A stretch of DNA of 64,000 nucleotides from an uncultured Granulosicoccaceae bacterium. Its GTDB lineage: Bacteria > Pseudomonadota > Gammaproteobacteria > Granulosicoccales > Granulosicoccaceae. The notes under the pieces are model-generated. The model searched no databases. It was not told where the DNA came from and worked only from the letters and a program-made list of their open reading frames with translations. Both the position numbers and the translations under genes were made by a program. The stretch is from contig CALHOI010000031.1 of assembly GCA_938035525.1 (NCBI GenBank), positions 1 to 64,000 of the forward strand. Reading direction: 5' to 3'. Positions 55,058 through 64,000 of the stretch are shown here, one piece after another (position 1 is the stretch's first letter; the number at the start of each line of letters is the position of its first letter).

Positions 55058-57664
55058 TTAGGCCGACATCTGAATGGCCACGGGGATGTCTTTAAACTTC
55101 ACTTTAGACGCATCAGCTGAATTCTGGAAGTCTTCAATTTCATTGAAGTTAAGGTAACGATAAATTTCATCGCTCATGGCATCTATTTCCTTCATGTACT
55201 CCTGATACTCGTCTGGTGTTGGGAAGCGCCCCAACAAAGCAGCAATGGCAGCAAGCTCGGCTGAGCTTAAATACACATTGGCATCTTTACCCAAACGATT
55301 CGGGAAGTTACGCGTGGAGGTGGACACGACGGTTGCACCGGGTTTAACCCGCGCCTGATTACCCATACACAAACTGCAACCCGGAAGCTCTAATCGCGCA
55401 CCGGCTGCGCCAAAGATGTTGTAGTAACCCTCTTCTTTTAGCTGGTGTTCATCCATGCGCGTAGGCGGTGCAATCCACAACACCGTGTCTATGTATTCAC
55501 CGGATTTTTGCAACAACTTGCCAGCGGCACGGTAGTGCCCGATGTTGGTCATGCAAGAACCAATAAAGACTTCGTCGATGTTCTCTTTACCAATCTCAGA
55601 CAACGATTTGACATCGTCCGGGTCGTTTGGACAAGCCAACAACGGCTCTTTGATTTCATTGAGATCAATTTCAATGGTTTCAAAGTATTCGGCGTCGGCA
55701 TCGGCCTCCAACAAGGTTGGGTTTTCAAGCCACTCTTCCATTTTTCGAGCACGACGCTCCAGAGTGCGAGGGTCATCGTAGCCTTGATCGATCATCCAGC
55801 GAAGCAAGGTAACGTTGGAGGTGATGTACTCTTTAAGCGGTTCGATATCAAGCTTAATGGTGCAACCACCAGCCGAACGTTCTGCGGTGGCATCGGCCAG
55901 CTCAAACGCTTGTTCCAGTTTCAGGTCTTTAAGACCTTCAATTTCTATACAGCGACCCGAGAACACATTCTTTTTGCCTTTTTTCTCGATGGTTAGTAAA
56001 CCGCGCTGAATAGCAGCATATGGAATAGCATTAACCAAATCACGTAGTGTAATACCAGGCTGCATTTCACCTTTAAAGCGAACCAGCACAGACTCAGGCA
56101 TGTTTAAAGGCATAACCCCGGTTGCTGCGGCAAACGCCACCAAACCAGAACCTGCCGGAAATGAAATACCCATTGGGAAACGCGTATGCGAATCACCACC
56201 GGTACCAACGGTATCAGGCAATAGCATACGGTTTAGCCAGGAGTGAATAATGCCATCACCTGGTCGTAGCGATACACCACCACGGGTGGTCATGAAGTCT
56301 GGCAGTGTGTGGTGCGTGCCAACATCAATCGGCTTTGGATACGCCGCAGTATGACAAAACGATTGCATGACCAAGTCGGCGGAAAAACCCAGACAGGCCA
56401 AGTCTTTTAATTCATCGCGGGTCATGGGGCCCGTGGTGTCTTGCGAACCAACCGTGGTCATGATGGGTTCAACGTACTGGTCGGGGCGAACACCTTCAAC
56501 ACCACACGCTTTACCAACAATTTTTTGAGCCAGGGTAAAACCTGCACTGCTGGCATCGCTGGCTTCAGGGCGTTGAAAAACAGAATTAACCGGCCTGCCC
56601 AGCGCTTCACAGGCGCGATCAGATAAACCACGACCAATAATCAGTGGAATACGGCCATTGGCACGCACTTCATCAAGCAAGACGTTGGTGCTGAGTTCAA
56701 ATTCGGCCACCACTTCGTCGCTGTCGTGGCGCGTCACTTTGCCATCGTATGGATGGATGTCAATAACATCACCCATGTTCATGCCAGAAACATCGCACTC
56801 AATGGGTAAGGCACCCGAATCTTCCATGGTGTTAAAAAAGATCGGCGCAATTTTTGTCCCGATACAAATGCCACCTTCACGTTTGTTTGGCACGTGGGGG
56901 ATGTCTTCACCGGTTAACCACAGCACCGTGTTGGTGGCGGACTTTCGCGAAGAACCCGTACCAACAACATCACCCACATAAGCCACCGGGTGGCCCTTTT
57001 CTTTTAAGGCTTCTATTTCGTCAATGGGGGTATCAGTCAGGCCTTCACGAGGAAACTTATGGAAGGCTTTCGCGTGCAACGGGATATCGGGGCGAGACCA
57101 GGCATCTTCTGCAGGTGACAAATCATCGGTATTGGTTTCGCCGGGTACTTTAAATACGGTAACCGTGATTTTCTTGGGTACCTCTGGGCGTGCTGTAAAC
57201 CATTCGGCATCAGCCCATGATTCCATGATGGTTTTAGCATGCGCGTTACCAGCGTCGGCTTTTTCTTTTACATCATGGAACGCTTCAAACATCAGCAGCG
57301 TGTGCGATAGCGCTTTTGTTGCCGCCGGAGCCAGTTCTTCGTTGTCCAGGAATTCAATAAGCGACACGATGTTATAGCCACCAAGCATGGTGCCCAGTAA
57401 TTCGACGGCACGCACTTTGTCGATGAGTGGTGAGTTGGCTTCACCCTTGGCAACAGCGGTTAAGAACGCGGCCTTTACGTACGCTGATTCATCAACACCG
57501 GCGGGAATGCGGTTTTCCAACAAATCGACAATAAAGTCTTCCTCACCTTTGGGTGGCGATTTAAGCAGTTCAACTAAGTCCGCAGTTTGCTCTGCGTTTA
57601 ATGGCTGTGGCACAACGCCAAGCTTGGCGCGTTCCTCTACGTGTTGTCGATATGCTTCAAGCAT
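55058..57664 (-). CDS. acnB: Aconitate hydratase B
   Basis: This 868-residue TCA-cycle enzyme interconverts citrate and isocitrate. I use the ATG at 57664 ([12 protein letters not shown]) with an aggaaa Shine-Dalgarno. The N-terminal HEAT-like domain, the swivel domain and the catalytic domain are in order. The 4Fe-4S cysteines lie in SCMTNIGH and CSLCMGNQ. Full length, with its own terminator. Confidence 0.97.
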   Translation of the reverse strand: MLEAYRQHVEERAKLGVVPQPLNAEQTADLVELLKSPPKGEEDFIVDLLENRIPAGVDESAYVKAAFLTAVAKGEANSPLIDKVRAVELLGTMLGGYNIVSLIEFLDNEELAPAATKALSHTLLMFEAFHDVKEKADAGNAHAKTIMESWADAEWFTARPEVPKKITVTVFKVPGETNTDDLSPAEDAWSRPDIPLHAKAFHKFPREGLTDTPIDEIEALKEKGHPVAYVGDVVGTGSSRKSATNTVLWLTGEDIPHVPNKREGGICIGTKIAPIFFNTMEDSGALPIECDVSGMNMGDVIDIHPYDGKVTRHDSDEVVAEFELSTNVLLDEVRANGRIPLIIGRGLSDRACEALGRPVNSVFQRPEASDASSAGFTLAQKIVGKACGVEGVRPDQYVEPIMTTVGSQDTTGPMTRDELKDLACLGFSADLVMQSFCHTAAYPKPIDVGTHHTLPDFMTTRGGVSLRPGDGIIHSWLNRMLLPDTVGTGGDSHTRFPMGISFPAGSGLVAFAAATGVMPLNMPESVLVRFKGEMQPGITLRDLVNAIPYAAIQRGLLTIEKKGKKNVFSGRCIEIEGLKDLKLEQAFELADATAERSAGGCTIKLDIEPLKEYITSNVTLLRWMIDQGYDDPRTLERRARKMEEWLENPTLLEADADAEYFETIEIDLNEIKEPLLACPNDPDDVKSLSEIGKENIDEVFIGSCMTNIGHYRAAGKLLQKSGEYIDTVLWIAPPTRMDEHQLKEEGYYNIFGAAGARLELPGCSLCMGNQARVKPGATVVSTSTRNFPNRLGKDANVYLSSAELAAIAALLGRFPTPDEYQEYMKEIDAMSDEIYRYLNFNEIEDFQNSADASKVKFKDIPVAIQMSA

Positions 57665-57797
57665 GGTATTTCCTCTGTTCGGCACCCACTGTGGGCGCAA
57701 AATATTAAATTGCAGTTCTATTTATGACATCGGCCTCGGGCACGAATTCCAAGCCCGACGACACTAAAATCTTCGTAAAATGGTGCGAAAAGCCGCT

Positions 57798-59825
57798 TCA
57801 GACCACTTTTTCTTCTCCTTTAAAAACATTTTCACGCAGTTGCTCAAGCTGGTCGCGTAACTGCGCAGCTTGCTCGAACTCCAGGTTTCGAGCACATTCG
57901 TACATTTGCTTCTCGATCTGGCTCATTTTCTTGGTGGCCTGAGCGGTACTCAATGAGCTGTAATCTTCCTTCGGCTCTGACGCTTTGCTACGACCCTTAC
58001 GCCGGTCACGTCCTTTACCAGGCGCCTCTCCAGCCTCCATGACATCCTGCACTGATTTTTTTATGCCCACCGGCGTGATGCCGTGTTCCTCGTTAAAGGC
58101 CTGTTGCACTTCGCGGCGACGGTTGGTTTCATCGATAGCACGCTGCATTGAACCTGTAACGCGATCTGCATAAAGGATAGCCCTGCCTGATAAATTTCGC
58201 GCAGCGCGTCCAATGGTTTGAATCAGTGAGCGCTCCGAGCGCAAAAAACCTTCTTTGTCAGCATCAAGAATCGCCACCAGTGACACTTCTGGCATATCCA
58301 ACCCCTCTCTTAGCAAGTTGATGCCAACAATCACATCGAACACACCCAGTCGTAAGTCGCGAATAATTTCACTGCGCTCAACCGTATCGACGTCTGAATG
58401 CAAGTACCGCACTTTAACGCCGTGGTCGGACAGGTAGTCGGTTAAATCTTCTGACATGCGCTTGGTCAGTGTGGTGATAAGCACGCGCTCATTAATTTCG
58501 ACACGTTTGTTGATTTCTGAGAGCACATCATCCACTTGCGTTTTAACTGGTCGAACTTCCACTTGTGGATCAACCAAACCAGTTGGGCGCACAACCAGTT
58601 CTACGGTTGCATCAGAATGATTGCCTTCGTAGTCACCCGGTGTTGCCGAAACAAACACCGTTTGCGGTGCCAGCAATTCAAATTCTTCGAACTTAAGCGG
58701 GCGATTGTCCAGTGCAGATAAAAGCCGAAAACCAAAATTGACCAGATTTTCTTTTCGTGATCGATCACCTTTATACATAGCGCCAAGCTGTGGCACGGTG
58801 ACATGGCTTTCGTCTATAAAAAGTAAACTGCCCTGCGGCAGGTAGTCGAACAAACACGGTGGCGGCTCACCCGGCCCTCTACCGGATAAATAGCGAGAAT
58901 AATTCTCAATGCCCGAGCAATAACCCAGTTCGTAAATCATTTCCATGTCGAACTGCGTGCGCTGTTGCAGGCGCTGGGCTTCCACCAGCTTGCCGGCCTT
59001 TTGCAGTTCTTCAAGTCGCTCTTTGAGTTCTACTTTTATCTCTTCAACAGCTGCCAGCAGTCGATCACGTGGCGTCACGTAATGCGTTTTAGGGTAAATG
59101 GTTAATCGCGGCACCTTGCGAGAAGACTCGCCAGTTAACGGGTCAAAATAACTCAGCGATTCAATTTCATCGTCAAACAACTCTACCCGAATGGCCTCGC
59201 GGTCTGAGTCGGCTGGATACACATCAATGATTTCACCACGTACCCGATAGGTTCCACGTCGCAGCTCGACATCGTTGCGCTCGTATTGCAGCTCGGCCAG
59301 ACGACGCAACACAGCGCGTTGATCAATGACCTCACCTCGCGACAAATGCAGCACCATCTGATGGTATTGCTGTGGGTCGCCCAAGCCATAAATGGACGAT
59401 ACGGTGGCCACAATGATAGTGTCCTTACGCTCAAACAGCGCCTTGGTGGCTGAGAGTCGCATTTGTTCAATGTGCTCGTTAATGGAAGAGTCTTTTTCGA
59501 TATACAGGTCGCTGGCCGGCACGTAAGCTTCGGGTTGGTAGTAGTCGTAATACGACACGAAATACTCAACCGAGTTGTTAGGGAAAAAGGTTTTAAACTC
59601 GCCGTACAGCTGGGCGGCCAGTGTTTTGTTGGGTGCCAGCACAATGGCAGGTCGCTGCTGCTTTTGAACAATATTGGCAATGGTGAAGGTTTTGCCAGAC
59701 CCGGTGACCCCCAGTAAGGTTTGATAGGCCAGCCCGTCGTCAATGCCCGAACACAGAGACTCTATTGCCGCTGGCTGCTGTCCAGCCGGGGCAAATTTGG
59801 TCTGCAGGTCAAAGACTTTGGACAT
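57798..59825 (-). CDS. uvrB: Excinuclease ABC subunit UvrB
   Basis: This 675-residue DNA-damage recognition helicase starts at ATG 59825. Walker A is GVTGSGKT and the beta-hairpin is in [13 protein letters not shown]. The helicase motif FIDESH and the C-terminal UVR domain ([19 protein letters not shown]) that contacts UvrC are present. No LexA-type operator is visible in the short upstream region. Confidence 0.98.
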   Translation of the reverse strand: MSKVFDLQTKFAPAGQQPAAIESLCSGIDDGLAYQTLLGVTGSGKTFTIANIVQKQQRPAIVLAPNKTLAAQLYGEFKTFFPNNSVEYFVSYYDYYQPEAYVPASDLYIEKDSSINEHIEQMRLSATKALFERKDTIIVATVSSIYGLGDPQQYHQMVLHLSRGEVIDQRAVLRRLAELQYERNDVELRRGTYRVRGEIIDVYPADSDREAIRVELFDDEIESLSYFDPLTGESSRKVPRLTIYPKTHYVTPRDRLLAAVEEIKVELKERLEELQKAGKLVEAQRLQQRTQFDMEMIYELGYCSGIENYSRYLSGRGPGEPPPCLFDYLPQGSLLFIDESHVTVPQLGAMYKGDRSRKENLVNFGFRLLSALDNRPLKFEEFELLAPQTVFVSATPGDYEGNHSDATVELVVRPTGLVDPQVEVRPVKTQVDDVLSEINKRVEINERVLITTLTKRMSEDLTDYLSDHGVKVRYLHSDVDTVERSEIIRDLRLGVFDVIVGINLLREGLDMPEVSLVAILDADKEGFLRSERSLIQTIGRAARNLSGRAILYADRVTGSMQRAIDETNRRREVQQAFNEEHGITPVGIKKSVQDVMEAGEAPGKGRDRRKGRSKASEPKEDYSSLSTAQATKKMSQIEKQMYECARNLEFEQAAQLRDQLEQLRENVFKGEEKVV

Positions 59826-59901
59826 TGTGGCCGTGGGTGACGTCTGGAGCACTAATTATACGCTACTGCTGGCATTTTTCCTGCACACACCCACTTTGAT
59901 G

Positions 59902-59930
59902 TTGACCCGGCGCCACAGGCACACTACAAT
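59902..59930 (+). promoter_or_regulatory. Promoter of tRNA-Asn
   Basis: TTGACC (59902-59907) and TACAAT (59925-59930) are separated by exactly 17 bp. They place transcription start about six bases before the tRNA. This is a near-consensus sigma-70 promoter. Confidence 0.8.
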
Positions 59931-59942
59931 TGTCGGCTCAGT

Positions 59943-60018
59943 TCCCTGGTAGCTCAGTTGGTAGAGCAAATGACTGTTAATCATTGGGTCGGTGGTTCGA
60001 GCCCGCCCCAGGGAGCCA
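59943..60018 (+). tRNA. tRNA-Asn (GTT anticodon)
   Basis: A 76-base cloverleaf: acceptor stem tccctgg/ccaggga, D-arm with agctcagttggtagagc, anticodon GTT in the loop ctgttaatc, T-loop ggttcgagcc, and an encoded CCA end. A strong promoter precedes it. The 165 bp that follow, up to the terminator, contain nothing I recognise. Confidence 0.97.
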
Positions 60019-60182
60019 TCTTTTTCAAAGGCTTATATAAATCTCAGGTTGACGTTTTTTCGGCCTGAGTGCCTCATCCCCACTAAGTCTGACACGTCGC
60101 TCATCATCCAGCTAATGTGTCCTCCGTTGCACGAAACGTACTGGTCTAATTACTGGTGGTTGCCCTACTCTTGTTCATGAAT

Positions 60183-60211
60183 AAAAAAGCCTGATTAAAT
60201 CAGGCTTTTTT
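60183..60211. terminator. Bidirectional terminator (tRNA-Asn side / DsrE-like gene)
   Basis: The stem gcctgat/atcaggc with a three-base loop is flanked by an A6 and a T6 run, so it can work on both strands. Its core is identical to the terminator at 60861-60890. Confidence 0.85.
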
Positions 60212-60221
60212 ATGACTACTA

Positions 60222-60677
60222 TCACGGCCTTATGTAAGCATATCCCTGCTCTTGCAATGTGATGAGCTGGATTACGCCAGAAGGAACCATATTGGCCTCT
60301 TCAACCAATTTAACTTCTTTACCAGCTTTTTTTGTCATGGCGGAGTGTGTGTTTCCACAAGCTGAAAAAGTTAAGTCTTCAATCTCTAATGACATTAGCG
60401 ATATACGATCTATTACTGGTGAGGTGTCTGCTCGTAGCATATGTAAACCAGGACCATAAGCAACCACTTCTATTTCAACCTTTTCATTTATAGAGTCATA
60501 ATATTTTTTAACATTAGCGACATTGTTTAAAGCCATGTTCATTCTGGCCGGGTCGTTGTCATCGACGTGAATAGCAACCTTATGCACCCCATCACTGGCT
60601 GACACGGATGACACACAGATCAATGCCATTACCAGCGCTAGAAAAACAGCTTTGCAAGTTAACAATATGATTTTCAT
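60222..60677 (-). CDS. Exported DsrE-like protein
   Basis: This 151-residue protein has a Sec signal peptide (cleavage after VSA near residue 27) and a DsrE/DsrF-like fold: HKVAIHVDDNDP, then VEIEVVAYGPGLHML, and one Cys in FSACGNTH. This type of exported DsrE protein is common, but its role is not established; sulfur-relay chemistry via the single Cys is a family-based guess. The ATG has ggag about six bases upstream. Confidence 0.85.
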   Translation of the reverse strand: MKIILLTCKAVFLALVMALICVSSVSASDGVHKVAIHVDDNDPARMNMALNNVANVKKYYDSINEKVEIEVVAYGPGLHMLRADTSPVIDRISLMSLEIEDLTFSACGNTHSAMTKKAGKEVKLVEEANMVPSGVIQLITLQEQGYAYIRP

Positions 60678-60756
60678 GCCTACTCCTCATTGGTGTTTTC
60701 GGCCATCAGCGCTTATGCGTAGCAACCGAAAGAAATCGATTGACTCCTCAGCGCCC

Positions 60757-60785
60757 ACTATATCATTGCATTGCAAGCTAGTTAA
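60757..60785 (-). promoter_or_regulatory. Probable promoter of the DsrE-like gene
   Basis: On the minus strand, TTAACT and TATAGT are separated by 17 bp, about 80 bp upstream of the start codon. It implies a leader of about 70 bases. Confidence 0.5.
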
Positions 60786-60860
60786 GAATCTGCTATCAGC
60801 TCAACTCGCATTCAGTGCTAATTCTGAGGATATTAAAATATCTGTGCAAACAGACACGCA

Positions 60861-60890
60861 AAAAAAAGCCTGATTAAATCAGGCTCTTTT
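60861..60890. terminator. Terminator between the 386-residue protein and the DsrE-like gene
   Basis: The stem gcctgat/atcaggc is flanked by A7 and, after c, a T5 run. It follows the stop of the gene at 60918 on the minus strand, and has the same core sequence as the terminator at 60183-60211. Confidence 0.8.
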
Positions 60891-60917
60891 TGAATCAAGG
60901 GGAACGGTGCTTAAACA

Positions 60918-62078
60918 TCATCGGTCTCTGGAACGACCCAAATTTTTAAGTAGTTCGTCAACATCAACAGACGACTGATCGGCTGCCGCTTGTGGCGGTA
61001 TACCCGCACCATTCGCCTGACCAGCACCTCGCTGCATGGCAGCACGTTCGCGAAGGTAACGCTCGTAGTGTTCGTCACGCTCGGCTGGCTGTTGCGCCGC
61101 ACCGTTGGGGCGCTTGTTTAAGATAGGTGGTGCTGCATTGCCATTACGCTGCGAGCGTGTGGCCGCAACATTGCTGGCTCCCGGACGCATCTGTACCGAT
61201 GCTTCGATTTGCGCCGCAGCCGAGTCAGACGCACTATTGTTCTCTACCAGAACCACACCGCTTTCCAGAATAAGCATAGCGCCTTGGTGCATGGTTTCGC
61301 TGATGTCTTTTAAATCGGTTGGCGTAAAGGTACCCAGATTTGCCAATGTGTTCAGGTCTTCGAATATGGGTAAGGATGCAACCAGCTCATCTAAATCGAT
61401 GTCGTCGTCTGGGTGCAACTGCGCAAGCGCATCGGGAATGGATGCGATAACCGCACTGACCGCTGCGACACTGTCTCGTTCACCCATAAAGTGAATGTCA
61501 CGAGTATCTTTGCCGCTGATGCTGTCCAGGCGTAAATCCATGGCAGGCTTGCGTGCAATACTGGCGCATGCCGAATACAGCATATCGATACCATCGATTG
61601 AGCGGGCAATGCGATCAGGATCTGAGGCGCGCTCTCCGGCATCACTTAATCGAATACCCAGCAAGGCCTCGCCGGCCACAGGCAACGTGGCAGTGGTTGC
61701 CGATGTGGAGCTGTTAACCTGACCAAGCAAGTTTGCCAGGTTAGGCAAGTGTGTCGATGCAAACATGACTCGACTAAACAAGTGCACCAGCTCTGCTGCG
61801 TTTTTACGCGGATCGGCGGCTGACGCTAATAAACTTTGCCAGTACTGAGTGGTGCCCAGACTGTCCAGAAACATGCATTTCGCAACGGTCCTTTCGGCCG
61901 GCGAGAATTTATCCATGTTCTCCATGATGACCGCGCCAGAGTGTCCCAGCCGCGCAGCGGCAACCGCGCGCTGATCTCCCTGTGCAGTGCGGTATTCCTT
62001 AACAACAGCCAGTATGTCGGCTTTATTGAGAACTTCAACCACTCGGTGAATGGCCGTACGCAGCTCGTCTGCGTGCAT
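60918..62078 (-). CDS. Hypothetical protein, 386 residues
   Basis: I do not recognise the family. The start at ATG 62078 has ggag six bases upstream. There is no signal peptide or transmembrane helix. Residues 1-290 are mostly helical with many Ala/Leu. From about 300 to the end the protein is low-complexity, rich in Asn, Ala, Arg, Gln and Pro, ending in a short helix (DVDELLKNLGRS). The structure suggests a folded helical domain with a disordered tail carrying a C-terminal peptide motif. It is followed by its own terminator. Confidence 0.78.
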   Translation of the reverse strand: MHADELRTAIHRVVEVLNKADILAVVKEYRTAQGDQRAVAAARLGHSGAVIMENMDKFSPAERTVAKCMFLDSLGTTQYWQSLLASAADPRKNAAELVHLFSRVMFASTHLPNLANLLGQVNSSTSATTATLPVAGEALLGIRLSDAGERASDPDRIARSIDGIDMLYSACASIARKPAMDLRLDSISGKDTRDIHFMGERDSVAAVSAVIASIPDALAQLHPDDDIDLDELVASLPIFEDLNTLANLGTFTPTDLKDISETMHQGAMLILESGVVLVENNSASDSAAAQIEASVQMRPGASNVAATRSQRNGNAAPPILNKRPNGAAQQPAERDEHYERYLRERAAMQRGAGQANGAGIPPQAAADQSSVDVDELLKNLGRSRDR

Positions 62079-62410
62079 GTTAGGCTCCAAAGGTACCATC
62101 TGTATCCACTACTTAATCGGCCAAAATGCGAAATGGTTAAGCAAAATAAGCGTCTGATTAAACAGTTACAAATGGCTTAAGCACAATAATTACGTTTTAA
62201 CGCTAAAACACACTACCGCTAACATCGACAAATGTGACGCAGTTACGGTTTGACATGACTCTTGGCAAAGATTCCATTGCGATGCGCCCATTAACGCTGC
62301 GATGACAACGCCTTGGTGGCGAGTATTCTACACGCCATTCACGTCATTTTATGGACACACGCTCGCTCATGAGGTGAAAACATGTAGCAATAATGAACCT
62401 GGCGTGCTAA
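62079..62410. other. Intergenic region without recognised gene
   Basis: The 332 bp upstream of the 386-residue gene contain an imperfect direct repeat (62131-62149 and 62170-62189, aaatgg-ttaagca-type). I find no convincing promoter, terminator or RNA gene. Confidence 0.5.
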
Positions 62411-63928
62411 TCAGCTAACGGATGCTGTTTCTCTGGCCGGTTGGGTTGCACTCATTGGCGCGGGTGTAGCCATTGTTTGAGCAGGCGTTGTTTTGCCTTG
62501 CAATGCATCAACAATTGCTGGTATCGGGCTTTGCATGTAAGGCGCAGGCTCGATATCGAGTGCAGACAAAACAGAAGACGTCACGGCAACAAGATTGTGC
62601 TCTATATCCAAATTGGAATGTGCGGACAAGTCGTCACGGCCATTGAATACAAAGCAACATCCACCCGGAATGTGCTGAGCAGTTGAACCACTCATGTCCT
62701 GAATTTTATCTATGACCAAACCAGCATCGGTGAGGCTCACGTTTTTGTTACCTACAGTGATGTCGCTGATGTCGATGTTGTTCTGGAACACAAGGAATGC
62801 ACATTGATTGTCATTAATTGGCTTGACGATGGGCCTCTGGCCATTGATATCCATACCACCACATATTTGCTTGAACTTCTCAAGACCATCAGCGTTTTTG
62901 AATTCGACAACATACTCTGGCTCCATACCGGTGAGTTTTTCGTACTCAGAGGAACCGAAACCAAGCGAGTGCATAAACGCGTCGAAGTCGCCAATGATTA
63001 GCTGATTATGAATTGGCTCGTGCTCAATACCTTCTTGGCCCATACTCGCGATAACCATGACTGTGTACTCAGGGTTTGCCTTGGCAAACTTATCGAGCCG
63101 GCCCATCATGTAATCCGCTTCATCCATCGCTGCGTCAATTTCACCAGAGTACGTGTCGCGCCATTCTCTGGGCATACGATTAACCTCGTAATCGTCTTCA
63201 AACTTTGCAGCCCAGTAACGATGCATATTGGCCGCCACGTGATTAGCAAAAATCGTTGAAAAATCAGGCTTACTGTTCTTGACCTGTTTGAACACCACAT
63301 CAAATGTCATTAGCGCTTGTATGTTGCGACGTCTGACAATTCTTACGCTGTTTCGTCTCTCAGCGATGAGCTGCTTCACGGTTTTGGTGATAGTGGAAAC
63401 TGAAATTCCTAATCGCGGTAGGTTAAACAGCAGTGAACTAACTTCGGATAATCCGAAGCCGCCTCGGCGAACATTGCGACCAGAGCGTTGAACAGCCATG
63501 TTATTTAAGCGTTGAAAAGAGCTCAAGTGATCTGGCACAGTTTCGAATGTTGGCGCAAAAGGGTCAGTCAAATAAAAGGCAACGTTGTCGGTTTTTTCCG
63601 GTACTGGATAAGAGCCTATTGAGGCACCAACACCAACCTCTTTGCCAGCATCACTGATCAGTTCCCAAACCGGCGGGTAATGATCTTTGCCTTCTGCTTC
63701 GGTTTGATTATATTCAACGAACCCGTGCTGTTGATCTGGCACAGCACGATGAAATGTTTGCCAGCTGATTTTAGGGTGCAGTTGGATGGTGTCTGGGGTG
63801 GCAGCGGTAAAACGCGCAGAACGCTTTACGATAGAAGCCCAATGTGAAGATGGGTTGTCTTGAATGTACGAGTCGATTACGCGATTCGGTACTTCGTTAA
63901 TTTCAAGGACTATTATTTTGTTTTTCAC
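62411..63928 (-). CDS. Alkaline-phosphatase-superfamily-like protein with altered metal sites
   Basis: This 505-residue protein starts from GTG 63928, preceded by aaagg. The N-terminal half matches nucleotide pyrophosphatase/phosphodiesterase-like proteins: IIVLEINEVPNRV, then the nucleophile region SWQTFHRAVPDQQHGF with a candidate Thr. Usual metal-binding Asp/His motifs are altered: ASMGQEG stands where SDHGM is common, and FANHVAANMHRYW where a D..GH motif is expected. Activity may be lost or changed. There is no signal peptide. The tail after about 470 is Thr/Ala/Pro-rich. I see nothing recognisable in 63929-64000. Confidence 0.7.
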   Translation of the reverse strand: MKNKIIVLEINEVPNRVIDSYIQDNPSSHWASIVKRSARFTAATPDTIQLHPKISWQTFHRAVPDQQHGFVEYNQTEAEGKDHYPPVWELISDAGKEVGVGASIGSYPVPEKTDNVAFYLTDPFAPTFETVPDHLSSFQRLNNMAVQRSGRNVRRGGFGLSEVSSLLFNLPRLGISVSTITKTVKQLIAERRNSVRIVRRRNIQALMTFDVVFKQVKNSKPDFSTIFANHVAANMHRYWAAKFEDDYEVNRMPREWRDTYSGEIDAAMDEADYMMGRLDKFAKANPEYTVMVIASMGQEGIEHEPIHNQLIIGDFDAFMHSLGFGSSEYEKLTGMEPEYVVEFKNADGLEKFKQICGGMDINGQRPIVKPINDNQCAFLVFQNNIDISDITVGNKNVSLTDAGLVIDKIQDMSGSTAQHIPGGCCFVFNGRDDLSAHSNLDIEHNLVAVTSSVLSALDIEPAPYMQSPIPAIVDALQGKTTPAQTMATPAPMSATQPARETASVS

Positions 63929-64000
63929 GGGACTACCTTTGTTAACGCACTCGTCACAAATGCATATTAAATTGCGCACATTAAATGCGCGTCGGCCTGC

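Noticed and set aside
59826-59942. LexA operator for uvrB
   Set aside because: No CTGT-N8-ACAG element is visible in the region.

Overview
The window reads as chromosomal DNA of a heterotrophic, probably marine gammaproteobacterium. This is inferred from linked gene sets: a complete System I cytochrome c maturation operon (ccmABCDEFGH), mnmA-hflD, clpS-clpA close to infA, acnB, uvrB, a delta-class carbonic anhydrase and a large exopolysaccharide locus. I see no IS element, phage gene, rRNA or CRISPR array. I cannot name the genus from sequence alone. Most genes lie on the minus strand in long runs with 1-4 bp overlaps.

Layout. 1-2.6 kb: a tandem-repeat leader, a coiled-coil protein, two small lipoproteins and a BoxR/BzdR-like HTH regulator. 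2.7-7.4 kb: a five-gene branched-chain-amino-acid-type (Liv) ABC transporter. 7.5-13.5 kb: ccmH-G-F-E-D-C-B-A as read left to right, transcribed A to H, preceded by a DUF1285 gene and an acetoacetyl-CoA synthetase gene (aacS). 16.1-25.1 kb: a second, diverged Liv-type transporter embedded between two acyl/aryl-CoA ligase-family genes and a YciA-type thioesterase. This looks like a carboxylic-acid uptake-and-activation island. 25.3-28.6 kb: housekeeping genes (serS, crcB, infA) with DUF4124 and DUF1249 genes. 29-32.7 kb: periplasmic delta-carbonic anhydrase, clpA and clpS.

33-50.8 kb is an exopolysaccharide locus. It holds a polyprenyl-phosphate sugar transferase, a short Wza-type lipoprotein, a Wzz-type chain-length protein, a degenerate BY-kinase-like ATPase, an outer-membrane barrel, GT4 and GT2 glycosyltransferases, two deacetylase-fold proteins, a Wzx flippase and an O-antigen-ligase/Wzy-like protein. 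On the plus strand are a nucleotide-sugar dehydrogenase (TviB type) and a nucleotide-sugar epimerase. Two membrane-anchored J-domain proteins flank the initiating sugar transferase. The organisation resembles methanolan/exosortase-A type EPS loci, but no exosortase gene is in the window.

50.8-64 kb: ElyC/YdcF-like protein, a LysR regulator, mnmA-hflD, acnB, uvrB, tRNA-Asn with a near-consensus promoter, a periplasmic DsrE-like protein framed by two nearly identical terminators, an unrecognised 386-residue protein and an alkaline-phosphatase-superfamily-like protein.

Aspects that stand out: (i) gene ends whose last codons and stop are tandemly duplicated just downstream (clpA, ccmD, ydcF), with related short tandem repeats at other gene boundaries; (ii) the transporter/CoA-ligase island, whose PaaK-like enzyme has an unusual phosphate loop; (iii) the paired J-domain proteins in the EPS locus, one carrying two different DNA-level tandem repeats; (iv) a BY-kinase-like protein without the Walker A lysine; (v) a lipoprotein start in which an ideal Shine-Dalgarno/ATG sits in a terminator hairpin and is joined to the lipoprotein frame only if a T9 tract slips by one base.
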